64,000 bases of DNA from Chryseobacterium vrystaatense (GCF_000737765.1 NZ_JPRI01000001.1:620001-684000); one strand, 5' to 3'. Shown: positions 32,610 to 40,192, counted from the stretch's first letter. The notes: generated by a model from the letters alone, not told the origin. Made by a program: numbers and translations.

Positions 32610-33455
32610 ATGAAAAAAGCACTAGTAGTAGGAATCAATGACTATGCCCCCATCGGATCAGGAGGACCAGACTTAAACGGCTGTGTAAATGATGCCAGAG
32701 ACATGGCCAACACACTCGTCATTTGTGGTTTTGCTCCGGCAAATATTAAAATTCTCACCAATCAGAATGCCAAAAGAAGCAATATATTAAATTACCTTAA
32801 AACACTGGTGAACAGCAGTGTAAAAGGAGATTCCCTGGTCTTCTATTATTCAGGACACGGAACAAGAGTGGCTAACATTGGAGCAGATCTGGAAATAGAT
32901 GGTTTAGACGAAGCCATTTGCCCACATGATTATGCAAGTGCAGGAGTCATCCGTGATGATGATTTCAAAGCTGTACTCAGCAAGCTGAAAGCAGGGGTGA
33001 ATCTGGAAGTTATTTTTGACTGCTGTCACTCCGGAACAGGAACAAGAAAATTGGATCTGGGACTTGATTTAGAACTTTCTTATGAAGCACCCCGCTTTAT
33101 TCCGCCTATGCTCGAAGATGAATTCTATATGACCTACGCCAGCGAAATACAGTCCTCCAAAAGTTCAAAAAAGACTACAACAATGACCAAAGCTTTGGTT
33201 CCTGTTGTCGGAATGAATCATACATTATGGGCTGCATCCAAAGACAATCAGGTTTCCATGGAAGGAAATATGAGTGGCCAGATAAGGGGTTACTTCACTT
33301 ATCATTTCTGTAAAATACTGCGGGCAACCAACGGTAATATCGTAAGAAAAACACTCGACAAACAAATCGCGATGGCATTGGCTGCCATGGGCGCTGCCCA
33401 AATCAACCAGACAGAAAGCATCACTACGGAGTTTTCTCAAAAAATATTTTCATAA
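32610..33455 (+). CDS. Metacaspase-type peptidase (C14 caspase fold)
   Basis: The p20-like domain fills the N-terminal half: KKALVVGINDYAP, then the catalytic His83 in VFYYSGHGTRV and catalytic Cys139 in IFDCCHSGTG. DGLDEAICPHDY carries the acidic substrate pocket. There is no signal peptide and no extra sensor or death-fold domain, so it is a compact cytosolic 281-residue type-I-like metacaspase. Family members cleave after Arg or Lys and are implicated in stress or cell death. It lies 66 bp upstream of a serine protease gene with a shared leader element, so the two probably act together, perhaps by one cleaving the other (inference). Confidence 0.93.
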   Translation: MKKALVVGINDYAPIGSGGPDLNGCVNDARDMANTLVICGFAPANIKILTNQNAKRSNILNYLKTLVNSSVKGDSLVFYYSGHGTRVANIGADLEIDGLDEAICPHDYASAGVIRDDDFKAVLSKLKAGVNLEVIFDCCHSGTGTRKLDLGLDLELSYEAPRFIPPMLEDEFYMTYASEIQSSKSSKKTTTMTKALVPVVGMNHTLWAASKDNQVSMEGNMSGQIRGYFTYHFCKILRATNGNIVRKTLDKQIAMALAAMGAAQINQTESITTEFSQKIFS

Positions 33456-33463
33456 AAATCACT

Positions 33464-33513
33464 GGCGGAATCCGAAAAGCCATCCAAAGAGTAGGAAAAA
33501 CAGATTAAAAACC
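33464..33513 (+). repeat. Repeated leader element before the protease gene, copy 2
   Basis: GGCGGAATCCGAAAAGCC, then AGAGTAGGAAAAA and a TTAAAAACC tail, about 80 percent identical to 32557-32604 and at the same distance from a start codon. Confidence 0.6.
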
Positions 33514-33521
33514 AAATCATC

Positions 33522-34532
33522 ATGTCTAAAACTGAAACTAACAAACCTATGACGGCTGAAGAAGTATCAAGACTTAAAACCGTTAAAGCAAAATCAGCTG
33601 AAAAATTGGCGAACGCCGAAAAACTAACTAACCAGGGACCTGCCATGGAAACCATTGACGGACGGTCTTTCCCTAAAGGAATGAAATCAATCGGAATGCC
33701 TGCCAACGAAAAATCTGCAGAAGGTAAAGCAATCGAAACCGATCACTTCTATCCTACCCATTCAGATTTTGAATACCAGCCCAAATTAGAGGCTAAAAAA
33801 GACCGCAAACCAAAATTCATTGACAGAGAATCTTTCCTAACCACAGAAGGGGTAAAAACTATATTCGGTCCTGATCAGAGAAAAGTATATAATTCTACAG
33901 CATACCCATGGCGATGCGTTGGAAAAGTAGAAAGTGCATTAGGCTCAGGAAGCGGAGTGATGATAGGTCCGAGACACCTTCTTACCTGCGCTCATATCGT
34001 AGACTGGAAACCTAATAACAGTACAGGCTGGCTAAAATTTACACCAATGTATTATAACGGAAGTGCGCCGTATGGAAGTGCATGGGGAACTCTGACTTAT
34101 TATAAATACAAAGTGGCGGGACCTACGATCGATTCAACAGAAATTCAATATGATTATGTGGTTATTGTCTTAGACAGACCTATCGGAAACAGCACAGGCT
34201 GGATGGGTGCGAAATCCTACACCGATGCATGGGACGGAAAACCTTATTGGACTCATGCGGGTTATCCGGGGGATTTAACGGGTGGACAGAGACCTACTTA
34301 TCAAACAGACATTGCCTTAGACGGTGATTTCTGGAGTGCTGATGACAATGAAAGCATGAGCCATAAAGCAGATATCTGGCCGGGACAAAGCGGAGGTCCT
34401 TTCTGGGGATACTGGGATGGTGCTCCTTACGCTGTAGCTACCCAAAGCGCCCATAACCCGAGTGAAAACTTTGCGAGTGGCGGTTCAGATCTTGTCAACC
34501 TTGTTATAAAAGCACGAAACGAACATCCTTAA
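33522..34532 (+). CDS. Trypsin/V8-like serine protease with N-terminal pro-region
   Basis: The catalytic triad is visible: His158 in LLTCAHIVDW, Asp211 in QYDYVVIVLD, and Ser290 in PGQSGGPFWG. The chymotrypsin-like core begins near FGPDQRKVYNSTAYPWRCVG (about 115-133). Residues 1-110 are polar and lysine-rich with no signal peptide, and look like a pro-segment or linker. A basic site just before VYN (DQRK) could be cut by a metacaspase that prefers Arg/Lys, such as the neighbour upstream; this is untested. Secretion, if any, would need another route. A terminator follows at 34552-34586. Confidence 0.92.
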   Translation: MSKTETNKPMTAEEVSRLKTVKAKSAEKLANAEKLTNQGPAMETIDGRSFPKGMKSIGMPANEKSAEGKAIETDHFYPTHSDFEYQPKLEAKKDRKPKFIDRESFLTTEGVKTIFGPDQRKVYNSTAYPWRCVGKVESALGSGSGVMIGPRHLLTCAHIVDWKPNNSTGWLKFTPMYYNGSAPYGSAWGTLTYYKYKVAGPTIDSTEIQYDYVVIVLDRPIGNSTGWMGAKSYTDAWDGKPYWTHAGYPGDLTGGQRPTYQTDIALDGDFWSADDNESMSHKADIWPGQSGGPFWGYWDGAPYAVATQSAHNPSENFASGGSDLVNLVIKARNEHP

Positions 34533-34551
34533 CCAATTTTTTTTCTTTATC

Positions 34552-34587
34552 ATGAAGGGCCCGGCTTTGTGTTGGGCTCTTTTATTA
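34552..34587 (+). terminator. Terminator after the serine protease gene
   Basis: A 7-bp stem AGGGCCC/GGGCTCT with one G-T pair and a 13-bp loop, followed by TTTATT. Confidence 0.7.
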
Positions 34588-34602
34588 ATCGTTTTTTGAG
34601 AT
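34588..34602. repeat. ATCGTTTTTTGAGAT direct repeat, copy 1
   Basis: This 15-bp sequence is repeated exactly at 35300-35314 and 36056-36070, so the three copies flank the two AT-rich genes at 34742-35263 and 35484-35945. Copies 1 and 2 stay similar for about 20 further bases (TCTA...ACGTTT). Confidence 0.8.
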
Positions 34603-34610
34603 TGAGTTTT

Positions 34611-34739
34611 ATCTAACGTTTCGGGGTTTTGTGATGGACTGACATCAAAGAACTAATCTTCAATTTTGCACAAAAACTAACAACTACCGTTGAACGTTGC
34701 AGGTTCGCGACATTATTGAAAAGCCCTTGTTAGCGTTAG
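34611..34739 (-). other. attC-like cassette recombination site (candidate)
   Basis: On the minus strand the block ends CGTTAGAT, matching the integron core GTTRRRY. Outer arms CTAACG/CGTTAG (34613-34618 with 34734-34739) and inner arms GGGGTTTT/AAAAGCCC (34623-34630 with 34719-34726, one mismatch) give the double-arm layout of attC. Length is 129 bp. The minus-strand gene at 34742 ends 3 bp before it, as in a gene cassette. No integrase is seen in the window. Confidence 0.45.
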
Positions 34740-34741
34740 TT

Positions 34742-35263
34742 TTAGTCAATCTTGATATTGTTTTCTTGTTCAAAACAATCCACTTTGTCCATTATCTTGT
34801 TTGCTATCTCTTCTTTAGAAAATCTTGCAATATTTACAATTTCTTTAATCAAATTATAATAATTTACTGCCATAGCCATTTGTTCGAAAGCAAACTTTGT
34901 GGCATATAAATATCTGTCAATCCAATCTTCTGTGAATTGGTCTATACGATTTTCATCATATTTTTTCACTTTAATTTGATAATCATAGTTGCCAATAAAT
35001 TCAATTTCTGTATCGTTTATTGTGTCTATTGATACTGTATTGTCCAAAAAATATTGTTTAATCTTTAAGCATTCGTTGTTTGCATCATTGGGGTTCTCCA
35101 TCCATAAAATTAATGATACATTGATGTAGTCATATTGATTTTCTGCTGTATTTCGCAAAATATATTTATCTGCCTGTCTAAAAAATAGTAGAATATTTTG
35201 CCCACCAATTACATTAGCAGATTTTAAGTAGAATAATTTGTTAGAATCATTTAAAATTTTCAT
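34742..35263 (-). CDS. Unknown 173-residue protein in a cassette-like context
   Basis: AT-rich codons (many AAA, AAT and ATT), unlike the GC-richer neighbours, suggest horizontal origin. The protein is acidic and mixed alpha/beta (NVIGGQNILLFFRQADKY, VSLILWMENPNDANNECL), with a helical C-terminus (RYLYATKFAFEQMAMAVNYY). There is no signal peptide, membrane segment or catalytic motif. I do not recognise the family; small immunity or accessory proteins often look like this. It is preceded 36 bp upstream by repeat copy 2 and followed after 3 bp by the attC-like site. Confidence 0.7.
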   Translation of the reverse strand: MKILNDSNKLFYLKSANVIGGQNILLFFRQADKYILRNTAENQYDYINVSLILWMENPNDANNECLKIKQYFLDNTVSIDTINDTEIEFIGNYDYQIKVKKYDENRIDQFTEDWIDRYLYATKFAFEQMAMAVNYYNLIKEIVNIARFSKEEIANKIMDKVDCFEQENNIKID

Positions 35264-35299
35264 TTCGTAACCTTTTCAATATTAATTTGGTTTTTACAG

Positions 35300-35314
35300 A
35301 TCGTTTTTTGAGAT
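35300..35314. repeat. ATCGTTTTTTGAGAT direct repeat, copy 2
   Basis: Exact copy of 34588-34602, located 37 bp upstream of the start of the minus-strand gene 34742-35263. Shares one further base (G before) with copy 3. Confidence 0.8.
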
Positions 35315-35447
35315 GTATTTGTTGTCTATCATACGTTTTGCAGCTACAAAAAGTTGACAATTTATGATTTATTTATTAGATAAATGTAACGATTAGGGCA
35401 TTCCATTTCTAATCACTACATATAATTAAGCCATTTATTCTCTCGTC

Positions 35448-35480
35448 CATGTTATAGTACAATAACATGAGGTTCCTCAT
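35448..35480. repeat. Nested hairpins downstream of the 153-residue gene
   Basis: CATGTTAT/ATAACATG (35448-35455 with 35462-35469) is a perfect 8-bp stem. ATGAGG/CCTCAT (35467-35472 with 35475-35480) overlaps its end. There is no T-run. It lies just past the stop of 35484-35945 on the minus strand and may be a terminator or the remains of a cassette site. Confidence 0.5.
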
Positions 35481-35483
35481 TAC

Positions 35484-35945
35484 TCAGGTTGTACTTTTAG
35501 GCAATGCAATGATCTCAAGAAATCTCAACGCGTCTTCAATAATGTATGGCCTTATACTTTCTTTTGGTTTCCAACCATTATGAAGAAAATATCGAATTAG
35601 CTCGGCTATAACAGCCGGCCGATTCAAATTGATCTCATCAGTTTGCTGCTTATTAACTGGGTATGTTTTATTATTAGGTAAATGAGGTTTATACTTATAC
35701 AACCAAATTACTCCATCATCGGGATAACCTACGCTCCATTTTTCTTTTTTTACATCTGATTTAAGAGTTAAATTATCCTCTTCTCTAAACGAAAGTTGAA
35801 GCGGAGATTTTTTATATCCTTCAAGATAAATCACAACCTTTTCAACGCATTTTGAGTATTCATAATTTGTTAAATGAAGATGCAACCTTTTCCATAAGTA
35901 AGTCTCATTATCTATTTTAATTTTCCGTAATATATTTTTTCTCAT
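35484..35945 (-). CDS. Unknown 153-residue protein in a cassette-like context
   Basis: A basic N-terminus (MRKNILRKIKIDNETYLWKRL) leads into a beta-strand region (LHLHLTNYEYSKCVEKVVIYLEGYKKSP, LQLSFREEDNLTL). The C-terminus holds a helix with NRPAVIAELIRYFLHNGWKP and RPYIIEDALRFLEII. There is no signal peptide or catalytic motif and I do not recognise it. A 100-to-150-residue AT-rich ORF between 15-bp repeats fits an accessory cassette, like its neighbour. It is on the minus strand, and repeat copy 3 lies 111 bp upstream. Confidence 0.7.
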   Translation of the reverse strand: MRKNILRKIKIDNETYLWKRLHLHLTNYEYSKCVEKVVIYLEGYKKSPLQLSFREEDNLTLKSDVKKEKWSVGYPDDGVIWLYKYKPHLPNNKTYPVNKQQTDEINLNRPAVIAELIRYFLHNGWKPKESIRPYIIEDALRFLEIIALPKSTT

Positions 35946-36055
35946 TAACTGTCTTTTTAAAATGCATTATGACTTTCAAATTTAGACATTGCGTCAATCT
36001 GATTTATATAACTTTCGTAAAGTTATTTATCCTACTAATATAAAAATTTACTTTG

Positions 36056-36070
36056 ATCGTTTTTTGAGAT
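36056..36070. repeat. ATCGTTTTTTGAGAT direct repeat, copy 3
   Basis: Exact third copy, 111 bp upstream of the start of 35484-35945 on the minus strand. It marks the right edge of the cassette-like segment. Confidence 0.8.
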
Positions 36071-36142
36071 TATCTGCTTCTTTTGTAATTATAGACAGAA
36101 TAATCCTATCTAAAATTCTATTTTTAAGAAAGTAGCAGTCCA

Positions 36143-36150
36143 AATATTTT
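36143..36150 (+). promoter_or_regulatory. -7 element of the 36178-38075 operon
   Basis: TACATTTG matches TAnnTTTG at about 28 bp before the first start codon. No clear -33 is seen. Confidence 0.4.
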
Positions 36151-36177
36151 AATACATTTGTTTTAAACATATTCTGA

Positions 36178-36687
36178 ATGAATTTCGAGCAGATCAATTT
36201 ACACCTTGAAGCTTACAAAGAACACGACCAGATCCTGGATGCCGCTAAATTTTTAATCCATTCTTTTGAACTGGAACATGAAAACTTTGCCGGCTTTGGT
36301 TTTAGGGAAGAACTTTCGCCTAATTCTATGCTTTTAACGGCAGAAGGAGAATTGGGAGGACCTCAAAAAGTAATGATCCCTAGAAATTTATTTGATTTTG
36401 ATCTGAACCTCGTCCTGAATATGGTTGCCCACGAAATGCTTCATGTACGGCAGAAAGCCCCGGGGCAGGTCGTTGAAGATAAAAACGAACGGGAATTCCA
36501 GGCGTACTATGAAATGCTTTTCCATAAAGTTTTTCCGCAGGTGCCGGAAGTTTCGGATTTTCACAAAAAATTCTTTGGAAACAAAGCGCTGGAATATTAC
36601 AGAAGGATGGGCGAAGGATCAGAACTGCAAAACAAATATGCGGAAGGAAAAACAGAAATAGAACATTTAATCAATTCATTATCATGA
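36178..36687 (+). CDS. Predicted zinc metallopeptidase-like protein (HExxH)
   Basis: A 169-residue cytosolic protein with NMVAHEMLHVRQKAPG at about 82-97, where HEMLH is the HExxH zinc-binding motif. A downstream Glu for zinc (EREFQAYYEMLFH) is plausible. It is otherwise helical, with no signal peptide. I do not know a named family. Function as a protease is inferred from the motif only. It overlaps the next gene by 4 bp (36684-36687), so it belongs to one operon with the tRNA-binding, exonuclease and SufT-like genes. Confidence 0.85.
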   Translation: MNFEQINLHLEAYKEHDQILDAAKFLIHSFELEHENFAGFGFREELSPNSMLLTAEGELGGPQKVMIPRNLFDFDLNLVLNMVAHEMLHVRQKAPGQVVEDKNEREFQAYYEMLFHKVFPQVPEVSDFHKKFFGNKALEYYRRMGEGSELQNKYAEGKTEIEHLINSLS

Positions 36688-37031
36688 CCATAAAACCGGA
36701 AATATCCTGGACAGACTTTGAAAAAATAGATATAAGATGCGGAACAATAGTCTCCGTAAATGATTTTGAGAAGGCTAGAAATCCTTCTTATCAGCTGGAA
36801 ATAGACTTCGGAGATCTTGGAATAAAAAAATCTTCTGCACAGATTACTTCCCTTTATACGAAAGAGGAACTGGTAGGAAAACAGATCATGGCAGTCGTTA
36901 ATTTCCCAAGAAAGCAGATCGCTAATTTTTTCAGCGAATGTCTGGTATTGGGCGTTTATGGAGAAGACCAAAAAGACGTTACCCTTTTAGCACCATCACT
37001 TCCCGTAAAAAACGGAATGCAGGTCGGATAA
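36684..37031 (+). CDS. csaA: CsaA-like tRNA-binding domain protein
   Basis: A single EMAP/tRNA-binding OB-fold fills all 115 residues: FEKIDIRCGTIVSVNDFEKARNPSY, then LEIDFGDLGIKKSSAQIT, and the C-terminal SECLVLGVYGEDQKDVTLLAP, the usual landmarks of CsaA. It is the normal size for the family. CsaA proteins bind tRNA and have been called export chaperones in Bacillus. It is coupled by ATGA to the gene before and sits 12 bp before the exonuclease gene. Confidence 0.9.
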   Translation: MTIKPEISWTDFEKIDIRCGTIVSVNDFEKARNPSYQLEIDFGDLGIKKSSAQITSLYTKEELVGKQIMAVVNFPRKQIANFFSECLVLGVYGEDQKDVTLLAPSLPVKNGMQVG

Positions 37032-37043
37032 AATACAACACAT

Positions 37044-37745
37044 ATGATACAACACATTCCATTAGAAAAAGTTTTATTTATTGATATTGAGACTGTTCCG
37101 GGATCAGGATCATGGGAAGAGCTCCCGGAAGCCGAACAGAAGCTTTGGGACAAGAAAACCAGATTTCAGAGAAAAGAAGAAGTGACCGCTGCAGAGTTTT
37201 ATGAGCGTGCCGGTATTATGGCTGAGTTTGGAAAGATCATCTGCATCACCATTGGAATGGTCGAAAAAAATGATACCTTAAAAATTAAAAGTTTTTCAGG
37301 TCATGACGAGAAAAAGATGCTGCAGGAATTTGGAGAGATCTTCAACAGTCCCAGACTGAACAATGTTATATTGTGTGCTCACAACGGAAAAGAATTTGAT
37401 TTCCCGTGGATTGCCAGACGTTTCCTGATTAATGGTATACAGCCTCCGGTTCCGTTTCAGATGTTTGGGAAAAAGCCCTGGGAAATCCCACATATTGACA
37501 CCATGGAGCTTTGGAAATTCGGGGACTATAAAAGTTTTGTCTCTCTGGAGCTGCTGGCTCATGTCTTCGGAATTCCCACTCCGAAAGATGATATAGACGG
37601 TTCAATGGTTTCATCAATCTACTACATAGAAAAAGACTTGGAGCGAATAGTGACCTATTGTGAAAAAGATGTCTTAACTTTGGCAAATGTTTTCCGGCGT
37701 ATGCGTCAGGAAGATTTGTTGAAAAGGAATATCAATCTAGATTAA
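37044..37745 (+). CDS. Predicted 3'-5' exonuclease (PolB-like DEDD fold)
   Basis: VLFIDIETVPG (about 10-20) supplies the first Asp-Glu pair of the DEDDy exonuclease motif. The middle has LCAHNGKEFDFPWIARRF with the next Asp. HIDTMELWKFGDYKSFVSLELLAHVFGIPTPKDDIDGS and VTYCEKDVLTLANVFRRM give the third motif. This is the layout of the stand-alone PolB-exonuclease-like group (DNA_pol_B_exo2). The metal-dependent nuclease role is inferred; the DNA target is unknown. It is 3 bp before the SufT-like gene. Confidence 0.88.
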   Translation: MIQHIPLEKVLFIDIETVPGSGSWEELPEAEQKLWDKKTRFQRKEEVTAAEFYERAGIMAEFGKIICITIGMVEKNDTLKIKSFSGHDEKKMLQEFGEIFNSPRLNNVILCAHNGKEFDFPWIARRFLINGIQPPVPFQMFGKKPWEIPHIDTMELWKFGDYKSFVSLELLAHVFGIPTPKDDIDGSMVSSIYYIEKDLERIVTYCEKDVLTLANVFRRMRQEDLLKRNINLD

Positions 37746-37748
37746 AAA

Positions 37749-38075
37749 ATGAAATTTACAGACGATCAAATTGCTGACATTGGTGAGGAAATCATCAAGG
37801 TCTTAAAATCCGTATATGACCCGGAAATTCCGGTAGATATTTACGAGTTAGGGCTGATATATGATGTACAGATTTCCGAAGAAGGCGATGTAAAAATTAT
37901 AATGACCCTTACTACCCCAAACTGTCCGGTTGCAGAAACACTGCCACAGGAAGTAAAAGACAAGGTAGGAGAAGTAGAAGGTGTAAAAAGCGTAGACCTT
38001 GAGCTTACTTTTGAACCAAGCTGGAACAAAGATATGATGAGCGAAGAGGCCAAATTTGAATTGGGAATGCTTTAG
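37749..38075 (+). CDS. SufT/MIP18-like iron-sulfur assembly protein (DUF59)
   Basis: A 108-residue DUF59 protein: KSVYDPEIPVDIYELGLIYDV, then LTTPNCPVAETLPQEV with the conserved Cys and a C-terminal LTFEPSW. The family assists iron-sulfur cluster maturation or insertion, and members occur as SufT in SUF systems. No other suf gene is in the window. It ends the four-gene plus-strand operon with a strong terminator. Confidence 0.92.
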   Translation: MKFTDDQIADIGEEIIKVLKSVYDPEIPVDIYELGLIYDVQISEEGDVKIIMTLTTPNCPVAETLPQEVKDKVGEVEGVKSVDLELTFEPSWNKDMMSEEAKFELGML

Positions 38076-38096
38076 TTCTGCATCGAGAAAAAATAT

Positions 38097-38124
38097 AAAA
38101 CCCGGAGATTTTCCGGGTTTTTTG
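38097..38124 (+). terminator. Terminator after the SufT-like gene
   Basis: AACCCGGA/TTCCGGGTT stem with a GATT loop, then TTTTTT. Minus-strand sulfurtransferase ends close by, so it may act in both directions. Confidence 0.9.
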
Positions 38125-38127
38125 CAT

Positions 38128-38964
38128 TTAGATTTCTTTGGCTATTTCTTTTCCTTCTCTCCTGCTCCATTCGCTCCATGATCCCACATACAGATCAGCG
38201 ATAGGGAAGCCTGCATACTCCAGAGCCAAAATAGTGTGACACGCAGTAACACCCGATCCACAATGGATAATAAGGTGTTGAGGCTTATCTTTTAAAAGTT
38301 CTGTATACTTTTGTTTTAAAACTTCAGGCTTCAGGAAATTTCCGTTCTCATCGAGGTTCTCCGAAAAAGGAATATTGATCGCTCCCGGAATATGTCCTGC
38401 TACCAGATCAATGGGCTCAGACTCTCCCCTGTATCGGTAGGCATCTCTTACATCTACAACCGTCGAAGAATGGTTTATTAATTCATTTTCAACAACTTCC
38501 AGCGCCTTAACCGGAAGAAGCCAATTTTCTTTTTTAATGACAGAAGCTTTTTCAAAAGTCTCTTCACCGGAAGAAAATTCTACACCTTCTTTCTCTGCAG
38601 ACTGAATTCCTCCATCCAGAACCTGAACGTTTTCCAATCCAAAAGATTTCAACATCCACCAGGCTCTTGCTGCTGCATTGGCCCCATTTTTATCATCATA
38701 TACGACTACATGAGAATTCTCTGAAATTCCAAGATTTGACAATGTTTCTGCAAATTTTTCAATAGCGGGAAGAGGATGTCTTCCACCAAAAGCAGCGTCT
38801 GCTCCAAGGTCAGCCAGATCTTTATCCAGATCTATAAAACGGGCTCCTTTGATATGCTTCTCAAGATAATTCTGACGAATATCCTTTCCTGCTCTGGCAT
38901 CAAGGATAATAAGGTTTTCTCCTGAAAGTTTTTTAAAATCTGATGGTGAAATTATTGGTGACAT
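38128..38964 (-). CDS. Two-domain rhodanese, 3-mercaptopyruvate sulfurtransferase-like
   Basis: Two rhodanese domains span 278 residues: the first (about 1-120, inactive) has LIILDARAGKDIR and a GRHPLP motif, and the second (about 150-270) has VVDVRDAYRYRG and the active loop CGSGVTACH with nucleophile Cys235. CG[S/T]GVT is typical of mercaptopyruvate rather than thiosulfate sulfurtransferases. It moves sulfane sulfur in cysteine catabolism. It is cytosolic, with no signal peptide. It is adjacent to the cys cluster region but separated from it by HMG-CoA lyase, so functional linkage is only suggestive. Confidence 0.92.
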   Translation of the reverse strand: MSPIISPSDFKKLSGENLIILDARAGKDIRQNYLEKHIKGARFIDLDKDLADLGADAAFGGRHPLPAIEKFAETLSNLGISENSHVVVYDDKNGANAAARAWWMLKSFGLENVQVLDGGIQSAEKEGVEFSSGEETFEKASVIKKENWLLPVKALEVVENELINHSSTVVDVRDAYRYRGESEPIDLVAGHIPGAINIPFSENLDENGNFLKPEVLKQKYTELLKDKPQHLIIHCGSGVTACHTILALEYAGFPIADLYVGSWSEWSRREGKEIAKEI

Positions 38965-39029
38965 TTTTTGTGATTTTGGGATTAAATGATCAGTTTTGGC
39001 TAAAGCCGAATGAGTACTTAATATAGGAA

Positions 39030-39047
39030 AGCGGGCTAAAACCCGCT
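39030..39047 (-). terminator. Hairpin downstream of the HMG-CoA lyase gene
   Basis: AGCGGG/CCCGCT stem with CTAAAA loop, followed on the minus strand by TTTCC. A weak terminator. Confidence 0.5.
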
Positions 39048-39081
39048 CTTCTTAATTTATTTTGTCCCGGAGATTGCACAG

Positions 39082-39107
39082 ATTTTTTTTGATGCTTCAA
39101 AAAAAAT
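39082..39107. repeat. AT-rich palindrome in the lyase 3' spacer
   Basis: ATTTTTTTTGA/TCAAAAAAAAT (39082-39092 with 39097-39107), 4-base loop, flanked by an AGAT...ATCTG outer arm. It resembles the palindromic repeats scattered in flavobacterial spacers. Copy number cannot be judged here. Confidence 0.4.
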
Positions 39108-39152
39108 TCTATCTGCTTTATCTGTCCGATCTGCGCGAGCTTTATTTTTTAT

Positions 39153-40001
39153 TTAAAAATGAAAAATATCCTTTGCTTTATTGTAGGAACTTTCAAAATT
39201 CAGCAGATTCAGTTTATGCTCCACTTTTTCTACGCTCATAAAGTTGATCACCTGTTCTGTAGGCATATTTCCTACAAGATCGTCTTTGGCCATAGGACAT
39301 CCTCCGATTCCTTTAATGGCACTGTCGAATCTTCTGCAGCCATTATCATAAGCTGCTTTCAGTTTTGAATAGGAATCCTCATAACGGTTATGGAAATGTC
39401 CTCCAAAATTGATTTCAGGATATTTTGCAGGGATTTTTTCGAATAAAAGCGCAATGGTTTCAGGTGTTGCAACCCCTGTCGTATCAGAAAGCAGAACATC
39501 TTTAATTCCGATTTCAGAAAACCTCTTAGCCCAGAAATCGACATCCTCCCATTTCCACATTTCGCCGTATGGGTTTCCGAAAGCCATTGAAAAATAAATA
39601 TTCAGCTGTCTGCCTTCACTTTTTACCAGTTCGAGCATTCTAATGATCTCGGCAAAAGCTTCTTCCTGACTTTTATTGGTATTTCTGTGTTGAAAAGTCT
39701 CAGAAATAGAAAATGGAAATCCAAGAATATCTACCGACTGATGTTTTAATGCTTTTTCGGCACCTCTGTAATTGGCGATAATTGCAGAAACTTTGGTATT
39801 GGATAAAGATTTATCTATATTTTTGGCAACCTCATCAGAATCAGCAAGCTGAGGAATTGACTTTGGAGATACGAAGCTCAGACAATCCAGTATATCATAC
39901 CCAACTTCCATTAAAGAGTTGATGTAATCTATTTTTTTGTCAGTAGGGATAAATTCTCCCCAACCCTGCATTGCATCTCTCGGACATTCGGTTAGAAACA
40001 T
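39153..40001 (-). CDS. Hydroxymethylglutaryl-CoA lyase
   Basis: MFLTECPRDAMQGWGEFIP is the typical start of these proteins, so I use ATG 40001 rather than the earlier in-frame start at 40040. The TIM-barrel has the divalent metal and catalytic elements: DLLSDTTGVA, the HFHNRYEDSY stretch, and GIGGCPMAKDDLVGNMPTE, which carries the conserved Cys near the C-terminus. It cleaves HMG-CoA to acetyl-CoA and acetoacetate in leucine degradation. A repeat-rich region lies just upstream (40032-40070). It may be transcribed alone. Confidence 0.9.
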   Translation of the reverse strand: MFLTECPRDAMQGWGEFIPTDKKIDYINSLMEVGYDILDCLSFVSPKSIPQLADSDEVAKNIDKSLSNTKVSAIIANYRGAEKALKHQSVDILGFPFSISETFQHRNTNKSQEEAFAEIIRMLELVKSEGRQLNIYFSMAFGNPYGEMWKWEDVDFWAKRFSEIGIKDVLLSDTTGVATPETIALLFEKIPAKYPEINFGGHFHNRYEDSYSKLKAAYDNGCRRFDSAIKGIGGCPMAKDDLVGNMPTEQVINFMSVEKVEHKLNLLNFESSYNKAKDIFHF

Positions 40002-40031
40002 TGGTACTTTGATTTTCTCAAATATAATAAA

Positions 40032-40070
40032 AGTTAACAAGTTTATGTTAACCTGTTACAAAGCTAACAT
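40032..40070. promoter_or_regulatory. Repeat-containing operator candidate upstream of HMG-CoA lyase
   Basis: GTTAAC at 40033-40038 and 40047-40052 (14-bp spacing), with ATGTTA at 40045-40050 and TAACAT at 40065-40070 in inverted orientation. It lies 31 bp before the start codon. The regulator is unknown; this is a weak call. Confidence 0.35.
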
Positions 40071-40192
40071 ATTTTTGATTTTCAACCTTTTATATATAAT
40101 TTAAAATTTCAATAACTAATATGCAGCTCCAGATAAACTATTCAAGACATGGAAACCTTTGGTTTATGCATTATATTCTTCACCAATATTAT

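Noticed and set aside
32552-32635. 27-codon ORF MKAEPEKPKQ... before the metacaspase gene
   Set aside because: It would use the repeated leader element as coding DNA, but the copy before the protease gene has no matching start, so an RNA element is the better reading.
36028-36040. TATCCTACTAA half-site like the Rrf2 operator near the cassette region
   Set aside because: Only half of the palindrome is present, with no sulfur gene nearby; an 11-base match is expected by chance at low but real frequency in AT-rich DNA.
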